64,000 bases of DNA from Termitomyces sp. T153. Its lineage: Eukaryota > Basidiomycota > Agaricomycetes > Agaricales > Lyophyllaceae. Shown in pieces: positions 1-14,127 of this stretch; the stretch's first letter is position 1; every line of letters starts with the position of its first letter. The translations under genes were made by a program, and so were the position numbers. Below the pieces are notes generated by a model. That model was not told the origin of the DNA, searched no databases, and saw only the letters and a program-made list of their open reading frames with translations. The stretch spans positions 186,001 through 250,000 of the forward strand of contig JACKQL020000025.1 in NCBI GenBank assembly GCA_018296165.2, written 5' to 3'.

Positions 1-1715
1 GAGAAAGAACAGACTCTGGAGGAGTGGAGGACAAACAAAGTCCATATAATTGTTGCAACTGTGCGTCCTCTGAATTTCATCCAGCTTCCTATTCATCTAA
101 GTCTTCAGATTGCTTTTGGAATGGGTATTGACAAGGCCGACGGTAGGCGAATTCCCCGATCTTCGTTCACGGAACGCCATTGACTAGGTTGATTCTAGTG
201 CGATTTGTCATTCACCACTCCCTTCCCAAATCTCTCGATGGGTAAGAGGATCCCATGTCGCAGCCTAGCTTGGAGCAGTCTTGGTGACCCAACTTGACAG
301 CTATTATCAAGAAACTGGCCGTGCTGGTCGCGACGGCAAACCTGCTGATTGTATTCTCTGTTCGTTTACCTTTTCAATCTTTTGAATGGAGGGTGATCAA
401 ATCCCTGATAGATTTCCTATTCAAAGACTTCGTGGCACTCAAGAATATGATTGAACGACCTGACTCAAACAATCATTCACCGAGTAGAGAGACGATTGAC
501 CGACAAACAGCAGCAGCCCGCGCAGTTGTGGACTATTGCACGGGATCAGAGTGTAGGCGTGTTGAGTTACTCCATTATTTTGATGAAAAATTCGACAAGG
601 GACTGTGCAACCGAGGTTGTGATAACTGCGACAATCCACTGCCGCTTGAAACACGCGACCTGACCAAAGAAGCCAACGATGCGGTCGAACTTGTCAAAAG
701 TCTTCAAGAACGTGCCGAATTGGTGACTCTTGCTCAGTGTCGGGATGTTCTTCGTGGCGCCAATACAATCTTGATGCGAAGCAAACACTTCGATGAGGAA
801 AGAATATTTGGATCTGCCCGAGAAATTCCGCTTGAGCTTATAGACACGCTCCTTCGCAAACTTTGTATGATGGATGTTCTCACTGAGCATTCTGTTCAGC
901 AGGCTTCGGGATTTCATAGCGAATATGCCAGGGCGAGTAAAATTAGTTTGGATTCGTTTGCAATAAGCTTAAGGACTGCCGCAGCTCGGTCCTTGTGCTC
1001 ATGAATTCTTGCGTGGTCAAGAAAAAATCGTGATTTCCTGGCGTCCAAAAACCGGTAAAACGCCGGCCAGAACACCTAAACAACATATGAACAAACCTAT
1101 CAGCAAGAAGGCAAAAGGAAAGCAAAAGGCAGGGGACGTGGATCCAACTCAACCGTTTGAAGAAGACTTGTCAGATGACGATGTCGTTGTAGTGGAGGAG
1201 AGAATTTCGAGTAATAAGCAGTCGCTTTCGGTCCATGCTCCTCTTGACAAGCGATGCGCAGCTGTAGAAGATACCGAAGAAGTTGAGATATCGAGAGTTA
1301 ATAACATACAAGGTAGTCGGGGGACAATTGACTTACACCTAGACCCGAGCGAACTATTCAGGCAGATGTGCGATCTCCGAGTTCAGGTGGGCAGTCCTGT
1401 TGCTGCCTGTGATGTATCCTGAATTAATTCGATGAAGGTCATGCAAAAAAAACACGTATCAGATGAAAATGATGTCTTCAGTGATACGACATTAGAATAC
1501 TTAAGCGCAACTTGTCCGCAGGGTCGGTATTCATATTCCAAGTATTCTTAATTATCGCTTATCACCATATAGATTACAAGACGTTCTTGGCCAATATTGC
1601 TGACGACTTCCTTAGCAAGGAGCAAGCGGTGGACAGATATAATCTGTATGGTGCACCATTCTTGAACCTCTGCATTCAGTACAAGATTACATCAAAGTAT
1701 CTATCATCTGTTTGA
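1..1715 (+). CDS. RecQ-family DNA helicase, C-terminal part (Sgs1/BLM-like)
   Basis: This is the 3' part of a 3'-5' DNA helicase that unwinds recombination and replication intermediates in the nucleus; the start lies left of the window. The first exon ends in HIIVAT and splices (intron 61-108) to [11 protein letters not shown], RecQ motif V. After introns 143-198 and 242-300 comes [12 protein letters not shown] (motif VI). After intron 360-411 comes the zinc-binding RecQ C-terminal domain, with cysteines in GSECRR and CNRGCDNC (about 545-640). A winged-helix segment follows (EYARLGP, joined across a GC-AG intron 933-984). The last exons, after introns 1387-1437 and 1523-1572, encode a short HRDC-like segment ([18 protein letters not shown]) and stop at 1715. 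Seen: motifs and consistent splice sites. Known: this domain order is Sgs1/BLM. Inferred: orthology. A shorter end at 1422 would lose the HRDC-like part. Confidence 0.9.
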
Positions 1716-2505
1716 AGGGACTCCGTCAATCTGACAACACCTATGCCAGAGCTCAACAGCCAGAATTCAGCATTGGAGATTTACGATCGCGGTATGAGTT
1801 CCAGAACTCTGCGGTATCTGCTGCCCCTCCCAGTATAAGGACGCCCAGATTCAGATCCCATCGGTAGCTTTTTCTTGGGTGATTGAAGACTAAGAGTATA
1901 TATCATTTAATGTACCATACCTCCTCCAAAATTGTAACCTATTGTAAGCCGTATCCTGTGTATATAGATGCTCTATCATAGTCATATTCATCCCGACCTT
2001 CTGCCAAGCTCCTACTTACTTCTCCATACCGAACATTGTTGATGGTCGACATCTCCAGATCAGACGTCGTTCCTGATCCACGTGTATAAGTACATGTAGG
2101 ATGTACGCAAATGACGGGTTCCATCATATTGTTAATGCTACTACTATATCGTTCATTCAAGATACACGATGTCATGTAAACAATTATAAGGGGCCACATG
2201 GCAGGGAATGAACGGCGAATACAATCAATAACCCCCCAATATAATCAATAACCCCCCTCGTCGGCTCCCCTATGCGAAGCCATTTCTCGTCGCTTTGTAT
2301 CTTCCAACTTTGGGCAATTAGAGATACCGTGGCCCAAACCTGTTCACGTATTAAGTACGACGTCGTAGCCTGGGATAATCAAACCTACCGCCGCAAACAC
2401 TACATCCCTTCAGTGTCCCACCTTGAGCGGCACGAGGGTCGTCAATTGTCGACAAAAATGGCGGCACTCTGCAAAAGCAATCAGCCGAAGAGCAAACATG
2501 GCTAG
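1716..2505. other. Intergenic, no gene recognised
   Basis: Between the tail-to-tail 3' ends of the RecQ and DDX41 genes. Short open frames exist on both strands but show no recognisable domain or splice support. A small imperfect tandem duplication around 2221-2260 repeats the words AATCAATAACCCCCC. It probably holds the two 3' untranslated regions. Confidence 0.5.
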
Positions 2506-4574
<2,069 letters not shown>

Positions 4575-5688
4575 TTGCTGACATAAGCTAACAAGCGACA
4601 AGCATCGCAAGGCATCGACAACGAAAAATGATTAATACACAAGGCCCCGCCTGCTCTATACGCCTTCCCTTTCCTGTTGAGTTGTGCCCATAACTTTTGG
4701 AGAATATCCCTCACATTGCTATACCCGTCCACAATAATTACTCATGACTTATGGCGCCACAATGATGCATGAACAGTCTGATCCAAAGGTACAGATAAAT
4801 TTATGTATATAACGTCTCATTATGATCTTAGGTCACTACGCAGACAATATTAATGACATTCGGTCGCGTCGAGTTCTCCTTTCATCTTACATATCATCGT
4901 ACTCTGTCCGGTGTCTTAAGACAAAAAGGAACGCTCAGAGGGCTTTCCTTTGCTTTGCAAGTCCTGAAGCAATCCTTTTTGCTCTCCAGTGATTGAATGC
5001 GAGGCGCATGAGCGGGTGCAATATCTCAGGGCTTGTAAATGCAGTCAAACTTGACATATACTTACCTCACTTCAATACGAAACGACTACTTATGTCCCGA
5101 TGGGCGGTTCATTGTCCGCCACAGTCTCCCCTTTTTGGTCCGCCGGATATCTCGCCCTCTTTGAAATGATGAGCGCTTATACCTTGGTCGGACCTGCCTC
5201 CCCAAGCTCAGAAACTTATATCTCCAATGAACACGGTACACGCCATGATTCGTGCTCCAATCCAATTACATTGACCTACACACATGTATAATGATATTTT
5301 TTCCGGGACGGATTTTGTCTGATAGGGATATCACCAGGCTTACGACGCCGTCTTTACGCTTCACAAGGTTTCGCTGTCGACAGACATCCGATTTCGACAC
5401 ATCTTTAGCGCTCGTTTCACGCAGAGAGAATGTTGTGAAAAAAAAATGTTACGGAGCTTCCGTGTCTCATGTTATCGCGTCTACCTTTTCAAGGTAGGAC
5501 GCAGATGGGAGCCCTGTCGATGTGTTAGATAGATACCTATGTTACATAGCGGCCGAATTACAGATGCTTGTCGCTAGTGCTTTGCTTGAACCTGACTGTC
5601 AGTCTGATTGGACCCGTCACGGTTTTTGTCTTCTCCGCACTTGTGTTTTCGAGCCCTTGTCGCTCCCCAGGCCTCAGACATTACAAGG
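4575..5688. other. Divergent intergenic region, DDX41 / PHD-finger gene
   Basis: About 1.1 kb between two start codons facing away from each other. Open frames such as the one at 5100-5291 have no recognisable domain or intron support. The stretch probably holds both promoters and 5' leaders. No RNA gene or repeat is recognised. Confidence 0.5.
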
Positions 5689-8600
5689 ATGGCATCGACA
5701 ACGGCAAATGCCTCTCTTCCTGCTTATATGTCGCCAGGAGAGCCTGTCTCTCACCCGCCTCACCTCGAGGGGGACCCGAGTCTTGCTACAGAAATCCTTC
5801 CGGGTCCTCCGTCTCTTGTCTCTATCCAGCAGTCTATGCTCAAAAGGGACCCCAAAAAAACATCTCAGGCCAATTCATATCTACCCCCCACTGATCCAGG
5901 ATCGACGTACTCTGGTATCATGCACGGCACTTTGATAGGTCATGAGCAGGAAGCGACCCGTTTAAAGCGCACAAAGTGTGTTTCTCCCCTTTTTCTATGT
6001 CCTGGAAACTCTCTTTTGACTACTGAACCTCTGCCCGTGCCTTTACTCCCGCTACCCGCCCATCTTCCCCCTTTTCTCGTCTTCACCGCGTCACCCATTC
6101 TTTCATTCGTAGATCCGCCATTGGCCGCGCTCAACGTGCTTCAGCTCGCAACCAGAACGGCACAGTGTCAGGTGTAGAGCACCCTGTTGACAGCGACCTT
6201 GCGTCAGCATCATCTCTCAATCCGATACCAGTCGATTTGGAACCAGACACTATGATTGAAGATGAACCCTCGATCTCACGATCAAACTCTTCTCAAAATC
6301 TGCAGGACGCGACACTCAGTACCGTTGGAAGACCAAAAAGGAAAGATAAAGGGAAGGGGAAGGAGCCTGCAGTCGTCCGGGTGAAGGAGGAGCCAAAGCC
6401 AATTTCTCTTCATACTCCCGATCCTCCCCAGAACAACCTTGTGTGCCCAATTCTACTCCCGCTCAGTCATTTTCACTGAACCCATCTCTCCAGCTCAACA
6501 ACGATGACCACTGTTCGTCATGTCGCTCGTACGGGGCTCTGGTTTACTGCGATGGTTGTCCCCGTGCCTTTCACTTATGGTGTTTGGATCCTCCGATGGA
6601 GAGTGTTGATGAGGGCGATAGCAGGTGGTTTTGTCCCGGTTGCACAATACGTAAAGTGAGTTGTCTTTACAGTGCTGTGGTCGCCCTACGATTTCCTTTC
6701 TACTGATAGCATCCACCCCGTAAACCGCCGCCCTCCCTTTTGGCTCCCCTTATTCACCAAGTAGACAGCACTATCCCCACAGAATTCCAGCTTCCTGAAG
6801 ACGTCAGAACATTTTTCAAGGATGGTCTGTGATCACTTTCTATTGAATTCAGACGAAAATTTTGATGTGGCAGAATGTAGTGGGTACGGGACCGAAAGGA
6901 ACATATGTTGACAGTTCGGAACTCAAGCCACCACGGCTCAAGTGTGTGCTTCTCACTTCATGCTCTACAAGATCTTTGCTTCTAACCCCAATTAAGTCGT
7001 CATGGGCAGTTAGAAGAACGTGATACACATCGTCTTAAGGATAGAAACGGAGCCCCTGTTCTTTGTTTTCGATGCGGAACTTCGGCGTTACCCGGAAGAC
7101 TTGCTGCTACTGTTCCTGTCACCAAACGTGCCCGACGATCGTCTACCCTTTTGAAAACAGGCGAGGCTTGGAAGAGCATTATATCTTGCGACTACTGCAC
7201 CCTGCATTGGCACCTTGATTGTCTTGATCCTCCTCTGTCAACCATTCCACCGTTTTCCAAAAAATGGATGTGCCCCAATCATGCTGAGCGTATCTTAGTA
7301 AGACAGGTGGAATTTATTCTTACACTAGCTGAATCGATATTCTTAGCCTCCCAAACATAGAACCCCCAAACAAAACGCGACCCCAATTGAAATTACAAAG
7401 CCTAAGCAATACAATAACGGCAACATTGAAGTCACCCACCCTATCGCGATACAATCCACTAATACTGCACAAAAAGTGGCTGTGGACGAAGTATTAATCA
7501 ATGGGCGTCGTTATCGAGTTCCAGAACGAGTCATTGTTTTGGACTTCTGGAACAAGCTGAATAAATGGGAGCCTTATGTTGAAAAGTACATTTGAATCCG
7601 TCTTGACGAGATCAAAATACTCATGACCACCAGGGATTCTAATGTGGCCTCGGCGATGTCTTCGCCACTGACATCACTCAGCTCCTTGGACGATGATGAC
7701 CAAGCCATCTCTGATATCCCGATGTCTCCCCACGATCCCGAGGACCTGAAAGTAGCACAGGTAAACTTTTTTTTATTCTGTAGTTTTGCCCGCTTATACC
7801 TTCTCTAGATGTTGTGCAGCCTCTCACTTTCACATCCACGGGCCGCTGAGGCTTCTCTGTCACAACCCTTGAGAAACGGTTCTCCGTTGAATGGTTCGCA
7901 GAGCGAGATTGTTCCGGCATCCACCTCACGTAGTAGCAGGGTTATCAAATTGTCCAAGGTCCCGACTTCCAAGGTCAGTCATTTGGACAGATAGGACGTA
8001 ATTCCATTCTCATTATCGGTTACAGTTGTCAGAAGTCGCGAAGCCTGCAAAGACAAATGGGTCGGCACGTACAAAGGCCCACCGTAATTCTGCTTCTGGC
8101 GACTATGTGCCATTATCTACATCAAAGAGGAAGAAATTAAACCATCAGATAGTACCGGCGCCAGAACCAAGCACTCGGGAGTTGCGATCAAGGAGCAAGA
8201 ACAATTTTGATTCGTCATTGACCAGCATTTCTTCACGCGTAAGTCTTGGTACTCGTTAGTCCAATTCGTCTTTTCCTACATTCATGTATGAACCAGGCCG
8301 ATGACTCTGGACGAGATAGTATGACTTTTGATGGTCCAGTATCTACAGCTCTACGCACGCTCCCTCCAGCGAAGTCTCGACAGTTACAAGTGAAAGTAAA
8401 CATTTTTTCCTGATTTTGAACGATCTTTGCTTATATCTTTCACCATAGGTTGAAGAGACAGACCACAACTTATCTTTTGGCAGCGCTTCCGTTGGACCCT
8501 CAACTATGACGCCTGTGAAGGTGCTATATCTGATAATTTATTGCTAAATTCATGCTAATCTGTACGGTAGCGACGTGGACGAGCTCCAGCGAAGGCTCCA

Positions 8601-8924
8601 ATGGCTAATGTAGAGGTTAAGGAGAAGCGAGGTAGGAAGAGAAAGGAGAGGGAGGACGAATTACCCAATATTGATGACAAAGAACTTATGGACGAAAAGC
8701 CGGAGAAGGAGAAGAAGGGGAAGAAACCTTACAAAAAGTCGACCCGCATACCTGTCCGCCGAGGTCCTGCCTCTCCCGTTGTTAATGCCGCAATTGATCC
8801 TGCTCCTTCGAATGGGCTTCCGACCACACCATCACTCAAGATACGTCTTCCTCGGCTGAATTCCGGCATTCATGCGAGCCCTTCAATCCCTAACACCAAT
8901 GGTGATACCCCTACAAGACTTTGA
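5689..8924 (+). CDS. Two-PHD-finger protein, Rco1-like (Rpd3S/Clr6 complex II candidate)
   Basis: A chromatin reader of the Rco1/Cph1 type, which in yeasts bridges the Sin3-histone deacetylase complex to transcribed chromatin. The start at 5689 gives MASTTANASLPAYM. A low-complexity, Ser/Pro-rich N-terminus with a KRKDKGKGKE basic patch leads to PHD finger 1 (about 6512-6650: CSSC, CDGC, FHLWCLDPP, WFCPGC). PHD finger 2 (about 7060-7290) has CFRCG, CDYC, HWHLDCLDPP and MCPNH. After it comes a conserved-looking segment, INGRRYRVPERVIVLDFW (near 7500), then a long disordered basic tail (SKRKKLNH, EKRGRKRKERE) ending in GDTPTRL. About eight short introns are needed. The C4HC3 pattern of both fingers is plain. 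The Rco1 assignment rests on the paired fingers, their spacing and the following RYRVPE segment, and is inferred. Confidence 0.8.
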
Positions 8925-9226
8925 CGATGTTTTCTATCACTCGAAGTACCCTCAGCACCCTCGAGCGTCGAATTTGGAACGAGGGCGTGCCATGCATTGT
9001 GGTTGTACATTGGCAACCTTAAGACTTCTTGCCACCCGCACAAATTACCATCGAAACGATTATTTTATGTGACATACTTTGCATAGATACTTGATGATAG
9101 AGAACACAATCATAAGTCTGCAATCCGAACATAGTATAATGCACAATTGGGAATTACGTAAATAACAGAGATAAGCGCTATTTGCTGAACATATCATCAG
9201 TGTTACACTTTCAAGATATCTCTTGA
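8925..9226. other. Intergenic, 3' flank of PHD gene and promoter of PGM gene
   Basis: About 300 bp between two genes on the same strand. AT-rich with no recognisable coding content. It presumably contains the terminator of the upstream gene and the promoter of the downstream gene. Confidence 0.5.
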
Positions 9227-12135
9227 ATGTCTTCCCTGAAAGATCTTGTCGACGAGTGGCTCCGGTTGGATCAGGTATTTACTCAGAGCATACAAGTTCC
9301 ATACATACATTGATCGTATTCCATTTAGAATGAAACCACTCGAACACAGGTACAATCTTTGTGGCAGGCAGGAAATATAAGTGAACTTGAAAGACGTATG
9401 AGGTAACATTCCTCTATGGGTATGAACATCTTTCTGATTCTAATATACATACTAAAGAGTACGGATTGAGTTTGGAACAGCCGGTAAGCTTGTCGCTTGT
9501 GTCACTGCACAAGGAAATGACGAAGAGATGACCTCCAGGACTGAGAGGCAAGATGGAGGCGGGGTGGGCGCGCATGAATGGCAAGTTCGCGGTGCTTTAC
9601 TAATTTCAATCTTTGCGGCTCTGACCTGTGACGATAGATTTGACTGTCATTCAAGCCTCACAGGTCGGTGAAAATGTATCCATTCTATGGCCAGTCCGCT
9701 TTGACCGTCTCTTCTAGGGCCTTTGTGCGTATGTGATGGAACAAATTGAAAACGCTGCTTCTCGAGGAATTGTGATCGGACATGATCACCGTCATAATTC
9801 TGAAAGGTGGGCAAGGTTGACAGCGGCCGTGTTCATTTCCAAAGGTATTAAGGTTCACTTGCTTCGTGGCCTCGTTCATACGCCTATGTAAGCCCCATCT
9901 CATTGACTGACCCCGCATTTTGAGTCGTATCTCTGAATCTCCGAAAACATTCCATTCTAGGGTTCCGTTCAGTGTCAAAAGACTTGGTGCTGCCTGTGGT
10001 GTCATGATCACAGGTGTAGTATCATCTTACCATCTCTTCTTAATAATACTTATTGATAATGAAAGCAAGCCACAACCCCAAGGCAAGCAGGCGAGCGAAT
10101 TGTTTGAAGAAAGAGCTAACAACCTCTTCCGCCAGCAAGACAATGGCTACAAGGTGATCCCAACTTTTTTTCGTGAATCTCATGCTGATGAGGCAGGTGT
10201 ACTGGGAAAATGCTGTTCAAGTATAAGCTTCGCATAGGAGACAAGATCACTATACTCAATTGGCGCATTAGATTATTAGTCCCCATGATGAAGGCATCTC
10301 TAACTCTATCAAAGCCAACCTCCAGCCGCGATCCTGGGACTTGGGCGTGCTAGCGACACCTCTTCTTCAAGATCCCACTGACCAGATGTTTTACGGCTAT
10401 ATCCAAGAATTGTCACGCCTTTGTCAGACACGGTATAGTTGTCGTTGATCTTTTCCCGAATCCCTCTGAGTTTCTTGTAGCATATTAAATGGCACGACGG
10501 GGGTCAAGTTTGTGAATACTTCCATGCATGGCGTTAGTGATAAATTTGTATCAGAGGCGTTCACTGTTTTTAGGTTTGCACCGTATCTGCCTGTAACGGA
10601 ACAACAACAGCCTGACCCAGAGTTTCCGACCGTCAAATTTCCTAATCCCGAAGAGAAAGGTGAGTAATACCCAAAGTGGGACATCATGATGCTCTAACAT
10701 ACACAGGCGCTCTGGTGGCAGTTCCTCTAGTGTTTAACAAAACACGAACTGACCCATAGCTGTTTTGAAAGGATCTCGCTTTCAAGACTGCTGAACGCGA
10801 GGGTGCGATGTATGTTCTCGCCCAAGACCCTGACTCTGATCGATTCTCTGCTGCTGAACGGGGGTAAGACGGTGGTACCTTGCTCACCCTGAGCAATATC
10901 TGAAACTGGCTGTCGCAGAACCAATGGTGCATGGATCAAATTCACGGGCGATCAGTTAGGCGTCATCTTCGGTCATCGTACCCTTGAATTGTATAGGTCC
11001 TCTGGGAAGTCCCTAGACAAGCTTGCAATGGTCGCTTCAACGGTGAGCTCGAAGATGCTAGAGACCGTTGCTAGGATAGAAGGTTTTAAATTTGTGGAGT
11101 GCCTGACCGGTGAGTATCTCACCTAGTTGCATTCAGGCGAACAGGAATCTTGATTTTTGTGTAATGCAAGGATTCAAGTTTATTGGAAACACGGCTCTCG
11201 ACCTCGTCAAGATGGGATATGAAGTTCCATTTGGCTACGAAGAAGCCATTGGCTACATGTTTGGTTCGGAGATTCGTGACAAGGACGGCGTTGCTGCAAC
11301 GGTATGTGGTTTTGTTTCCTAGCAGTGTCTCTTCGTGGTTTATACTCTTCTATATAGGTCTCGTTTGCAGAAATTGTGACAGCTTTACACGGGCAAGGAA
11401 AGACCGTGAATTCTTATCTCCAAGAACTCTACGGACGGTACGGTTCCACTCTTCTATGCGCCTCACATTTTGACAGATGATACATAGTTATGGATACTTC
11501 CAGGTATAAAAAGAAACACGCTTTTCTCAAGCTGATCATGACACCTTTATCCAGACTAGCAATAGCTACTTCATCTGCACTGATCCTCCAACTATCGACA
11601 AGATATTCGCTCGTATTCGCTCGTATCCCTCTGTATGTGTCTAATAGCTCGTTGAAAGACAATGTTCCGTATTCATTACGTTCTCAGATTGAATCGCAAG
11701 CTGGGCCTTCTTATCCCCGTGAAATTGCGGGACTCACAGTGACTAGCGTTGTGGACCTCACTACAGGATATGACAGTACCAATCCTCCCAGCTGCAAGCC
11801 TTCCCTTCCACTTTCATCGGGGCACATGATTCAGTTCCGTGCGGAGAACGCAGTTGAGGGGACAAAAATTGTCCTGACCACGCGGTACGTATCGGCCGTC
11901 CCCATTGATATCCGATGAATTCACCCTTCTCCAGCACGAGTGGGACCGAACCCAAGGTCCGCATTGCGAGAAGCATCATCTTCACCTGCATCCTCACCTG
12001 TTTGTGCAGATCAAATATTACCTTGAAGGTAGTGGCAAGAACACCCATTCTGTGGCTACGCTTCTCCCAAAAGTCGTAGCAGAGCTCGGCGATGTATGGC
12101 TTGAAGCAGATAAACATGGCCTTGGCTATGCTTGA
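9227..12135 (+). CDS. Phosphoglucomutase 2 / phosphopentomutase
   Basis: Cytosolic alpha-D-phosphohexomutase of the PGM2/Prm15 branch, interconverting sugar 1- and 6- (or ribose 1- and 5-) phosphates. It starts MSSLKDLVDEWLRLDQ at 9227. Domain 1 has FGTAGLRGKMEAGWARMN, and the phosphoserine loop ITASHNPK is assembled across the intron after 10015. The metal loop AQDPDSDR lies near 10825 and the sugar loop GYEEAIGYMFG near 11240-11270. The phosphate-binding TSGTEPK is built over two introns near 11890-12010, and the protein ends ADKHGLGYA. All four catalytic loops are intact. At least 14 introns are needed, two of them GC-AG (one after MN near 9580, one after HNPK near 10080). GYEEAIGYM favours the PGM2/phosphopentomutase subfamily over classical PGM1. 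It converges on MCMBP with 52 bp between stops. Confidence 0.93.
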
Positions 12136-12187
12136 TGGAAACGCGATGTTGTTTTTTTTGTCGGACATGCATAATACAACAGTGTAG

Positions 12188-14054
12188 TTACGTACTAAAC
12201 CTAGCCTTCCGCCTCGTTTCAAGGCTTTTAGCTGCTTCCCAAATTGGCGCAGTAATCTCCGTCTCCTGCAGTGACAACGCAAGTAGTCTGAAAAGGAGCC
12301 AGTCGGTGCCCACCAACACGCAAATAGACTCGGAGTTCTGACCTTGCAACCATCATTCTTCGTATCAACTCTTCAGAGGAAGGTGCTTCAAATGACGAAG
12401 GCGCTGCCTGCCTTTCTTTTACAAAATCGTCTTGGATGAACTGCAGATGCAGGTAGCTCTGAGGGACTATGTGCAAATAGTAGACAGATAAAGGGCGCAC
12501 CTGGGCAGTTTCCTCATTAATGGTTATGTTTCCAACTTTTGCAGCACCGATCAAGCTCCTGAACGCCTCAAGTTTTTCCTGTGGGGGGGCCTGAACTATT
12601 TGAGGTTTTGCATAGAAATCAAAATTGGCTTCCTGGGGTTGTAGCGGGACATTTGTATCGGTCTATAAGCAAGCATGAATTCCGGTCCAACCAAAACGAG
12701 GATTAGTATACCTCGAAGAATGCACTTTTCTTGCCCTCTGCGAGTACAACGAATGCCACGTCCGTGTCAAACGCGAAGCGACTGAAGGGGAAGACGTACT
12801 CTAGCCTTTGGTTAGACATAGTCTCTTGCAACGCACGCAAATTTGCCATGCCTGAGTGTGTTTGAGCAGAGAATAAGTCTCGAGCACCCGGGAACTTACC
12901 GCGCTCAACCACTTTGCCTTCAGTGACTCCACCTTCAGTCACAAGACACACGCTGCCTTTGGGAAGCTGCAGCCACCCGCTGTGGAGGTCTTCATCTTTG
13001 GACTCGGGGGCAAATGCCGTGTTATTGATAGTCTCCAAAGAGAGTGGAAGGGTAGTAAGGAGAGCGACAAGTTGTGAGAGGGCATGGACGAGTGTTGGGA
13101 TTGTGCTGAGGCCTGTTGGCGAAGGGAAACGAGAGATAGTGAGGCTTAGGGGAAGGATGGATGGGGTGCGAGATTGACTGGGTCCTATTTGTGAGAGGCA
13201 GAACCGAGGATGAGCAAGATACTTACACTCTGGAGATGATGGAGAGAAGAAGCCATTCGGCAGCATCAAGGTCTCCTGCAAGGCTAGTGTGAGCAATCCA
13301 GGCGATTAATTCGTGGCGAATAGCTCTCGAGTAAGACACGCTAGGATACACGCGTGGAATGATGGTGGGAGGGACAGGGTGATGGAAGAGGACATGGAGA
13401 GTAGGAACCAACACGGGTGTATCGAGCTCGAGGTTGGTGTTGAAGCTGAAACCAAAGGTGAGAGAAAGGGTAGGTATGCGAGAGTAGGTCTACGAACGGT
13501 TCAGAGGTGAGAATGCCAACAAAGGTATGGATTTCAGTGGACTTGAACGCGTCTGCACTGTTGTATACCTAGGCACGGTCAGCAAGACGCGTGAATTTGT
13601 GGCGCAGACATACCTTTATTTGAACGCCGACATGGGACGCACCAGGAACAGGGAACTTGTGGGGCTGCGAGGACGTATGCGCGAAGGGAGTGTCTCCAGC
13701 GAGGGCACACCAGGGGCTCTCGCCAGGGACGCTGACAGCCCAGAGGACGGTGCGTTCGCGGAGGTCGGCGTAATCGATAGGGCCAGATGAGGCGGGATCG
13801 GACTGACCCCATCCGCCACAGCGCGCGCCTGGCCTGCGGGCAAGATACATCTCGGGAGACGGCGATGTGTCCTGGACCATGGCGCGAACGCGCACGAGAT
13901 CCCTGTCTTTGTGGCTGCCGGGGTCATGGAGCAGAGGGATTTCTGTGAGCGCGTCGTCAAAGACAGCGCTGAAGTGGGCGGCGACGACGGCAGGGAAGGC
14001 ATCGAGGTCGTCGGTGAAGAGGCCGTTGAGGACGGCAGTGGCGTCGAGAGGCAT
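12188..14054 (-). CDS. Mini-chromosome maintenance complex-binding protein (MCMBP)
   Basis: Homologue of MCMBP, a nuclear factor that binds the MCM2-7 helicase subunits and helps assemble or unload them at replication. The start at 14054 gives MPLDATAVLNGLFTDDLDAF. An N-terminal domain follows with RVRAMVQDTSPSPEMYL and the family-typical VPGESPW (near 13720). The central block has LVALLTTLPLSLETINN and LHSGWLQLPKGSVCLVTEGGV (near 12950), then LEYVFPFSRFAFDTDVAFVVL (near 12760). The C-terminus has FIQDDFVKER and SSEELIRRMMVAR, spliced over a short intron (near 12290-12345) to LLALSLQETEIT, ending at 12188. Five or more introns of about 50 nt. Seen: conserved words in family order. Known: these words define MCMBP. 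Start 73 bp from the divergent CDC50 start. Confidence 0.88.
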
Positions 14055-14127
14055 GATGACGTAAGCAGCACAGATTGTGATGACATAAGCCACGCAACCA
14101 CGATGACATAAGCACACCGATCTTGAC
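14055..14127. promoter_or_regulatory. Compact bidirectional promoter, MCMBP / CDC50
   Basis: Only 73 bp separate the two start codons of divergently read genes. Both promoters and 5' leaders must overlap here or run into the opposite coding sequence. No TATA element is obvious. Confidence 0.6.

Noticed and set aside
1939..2505. Two small frames between RecQ and DDX41
   Set aside because: Lie in the 3' flanks of both genes with no similarity recognised.
5100..5497. Plus-strand frames upstream of the PHD gene
   Set aside because: No domain, no splice support, and located in a promoter region.
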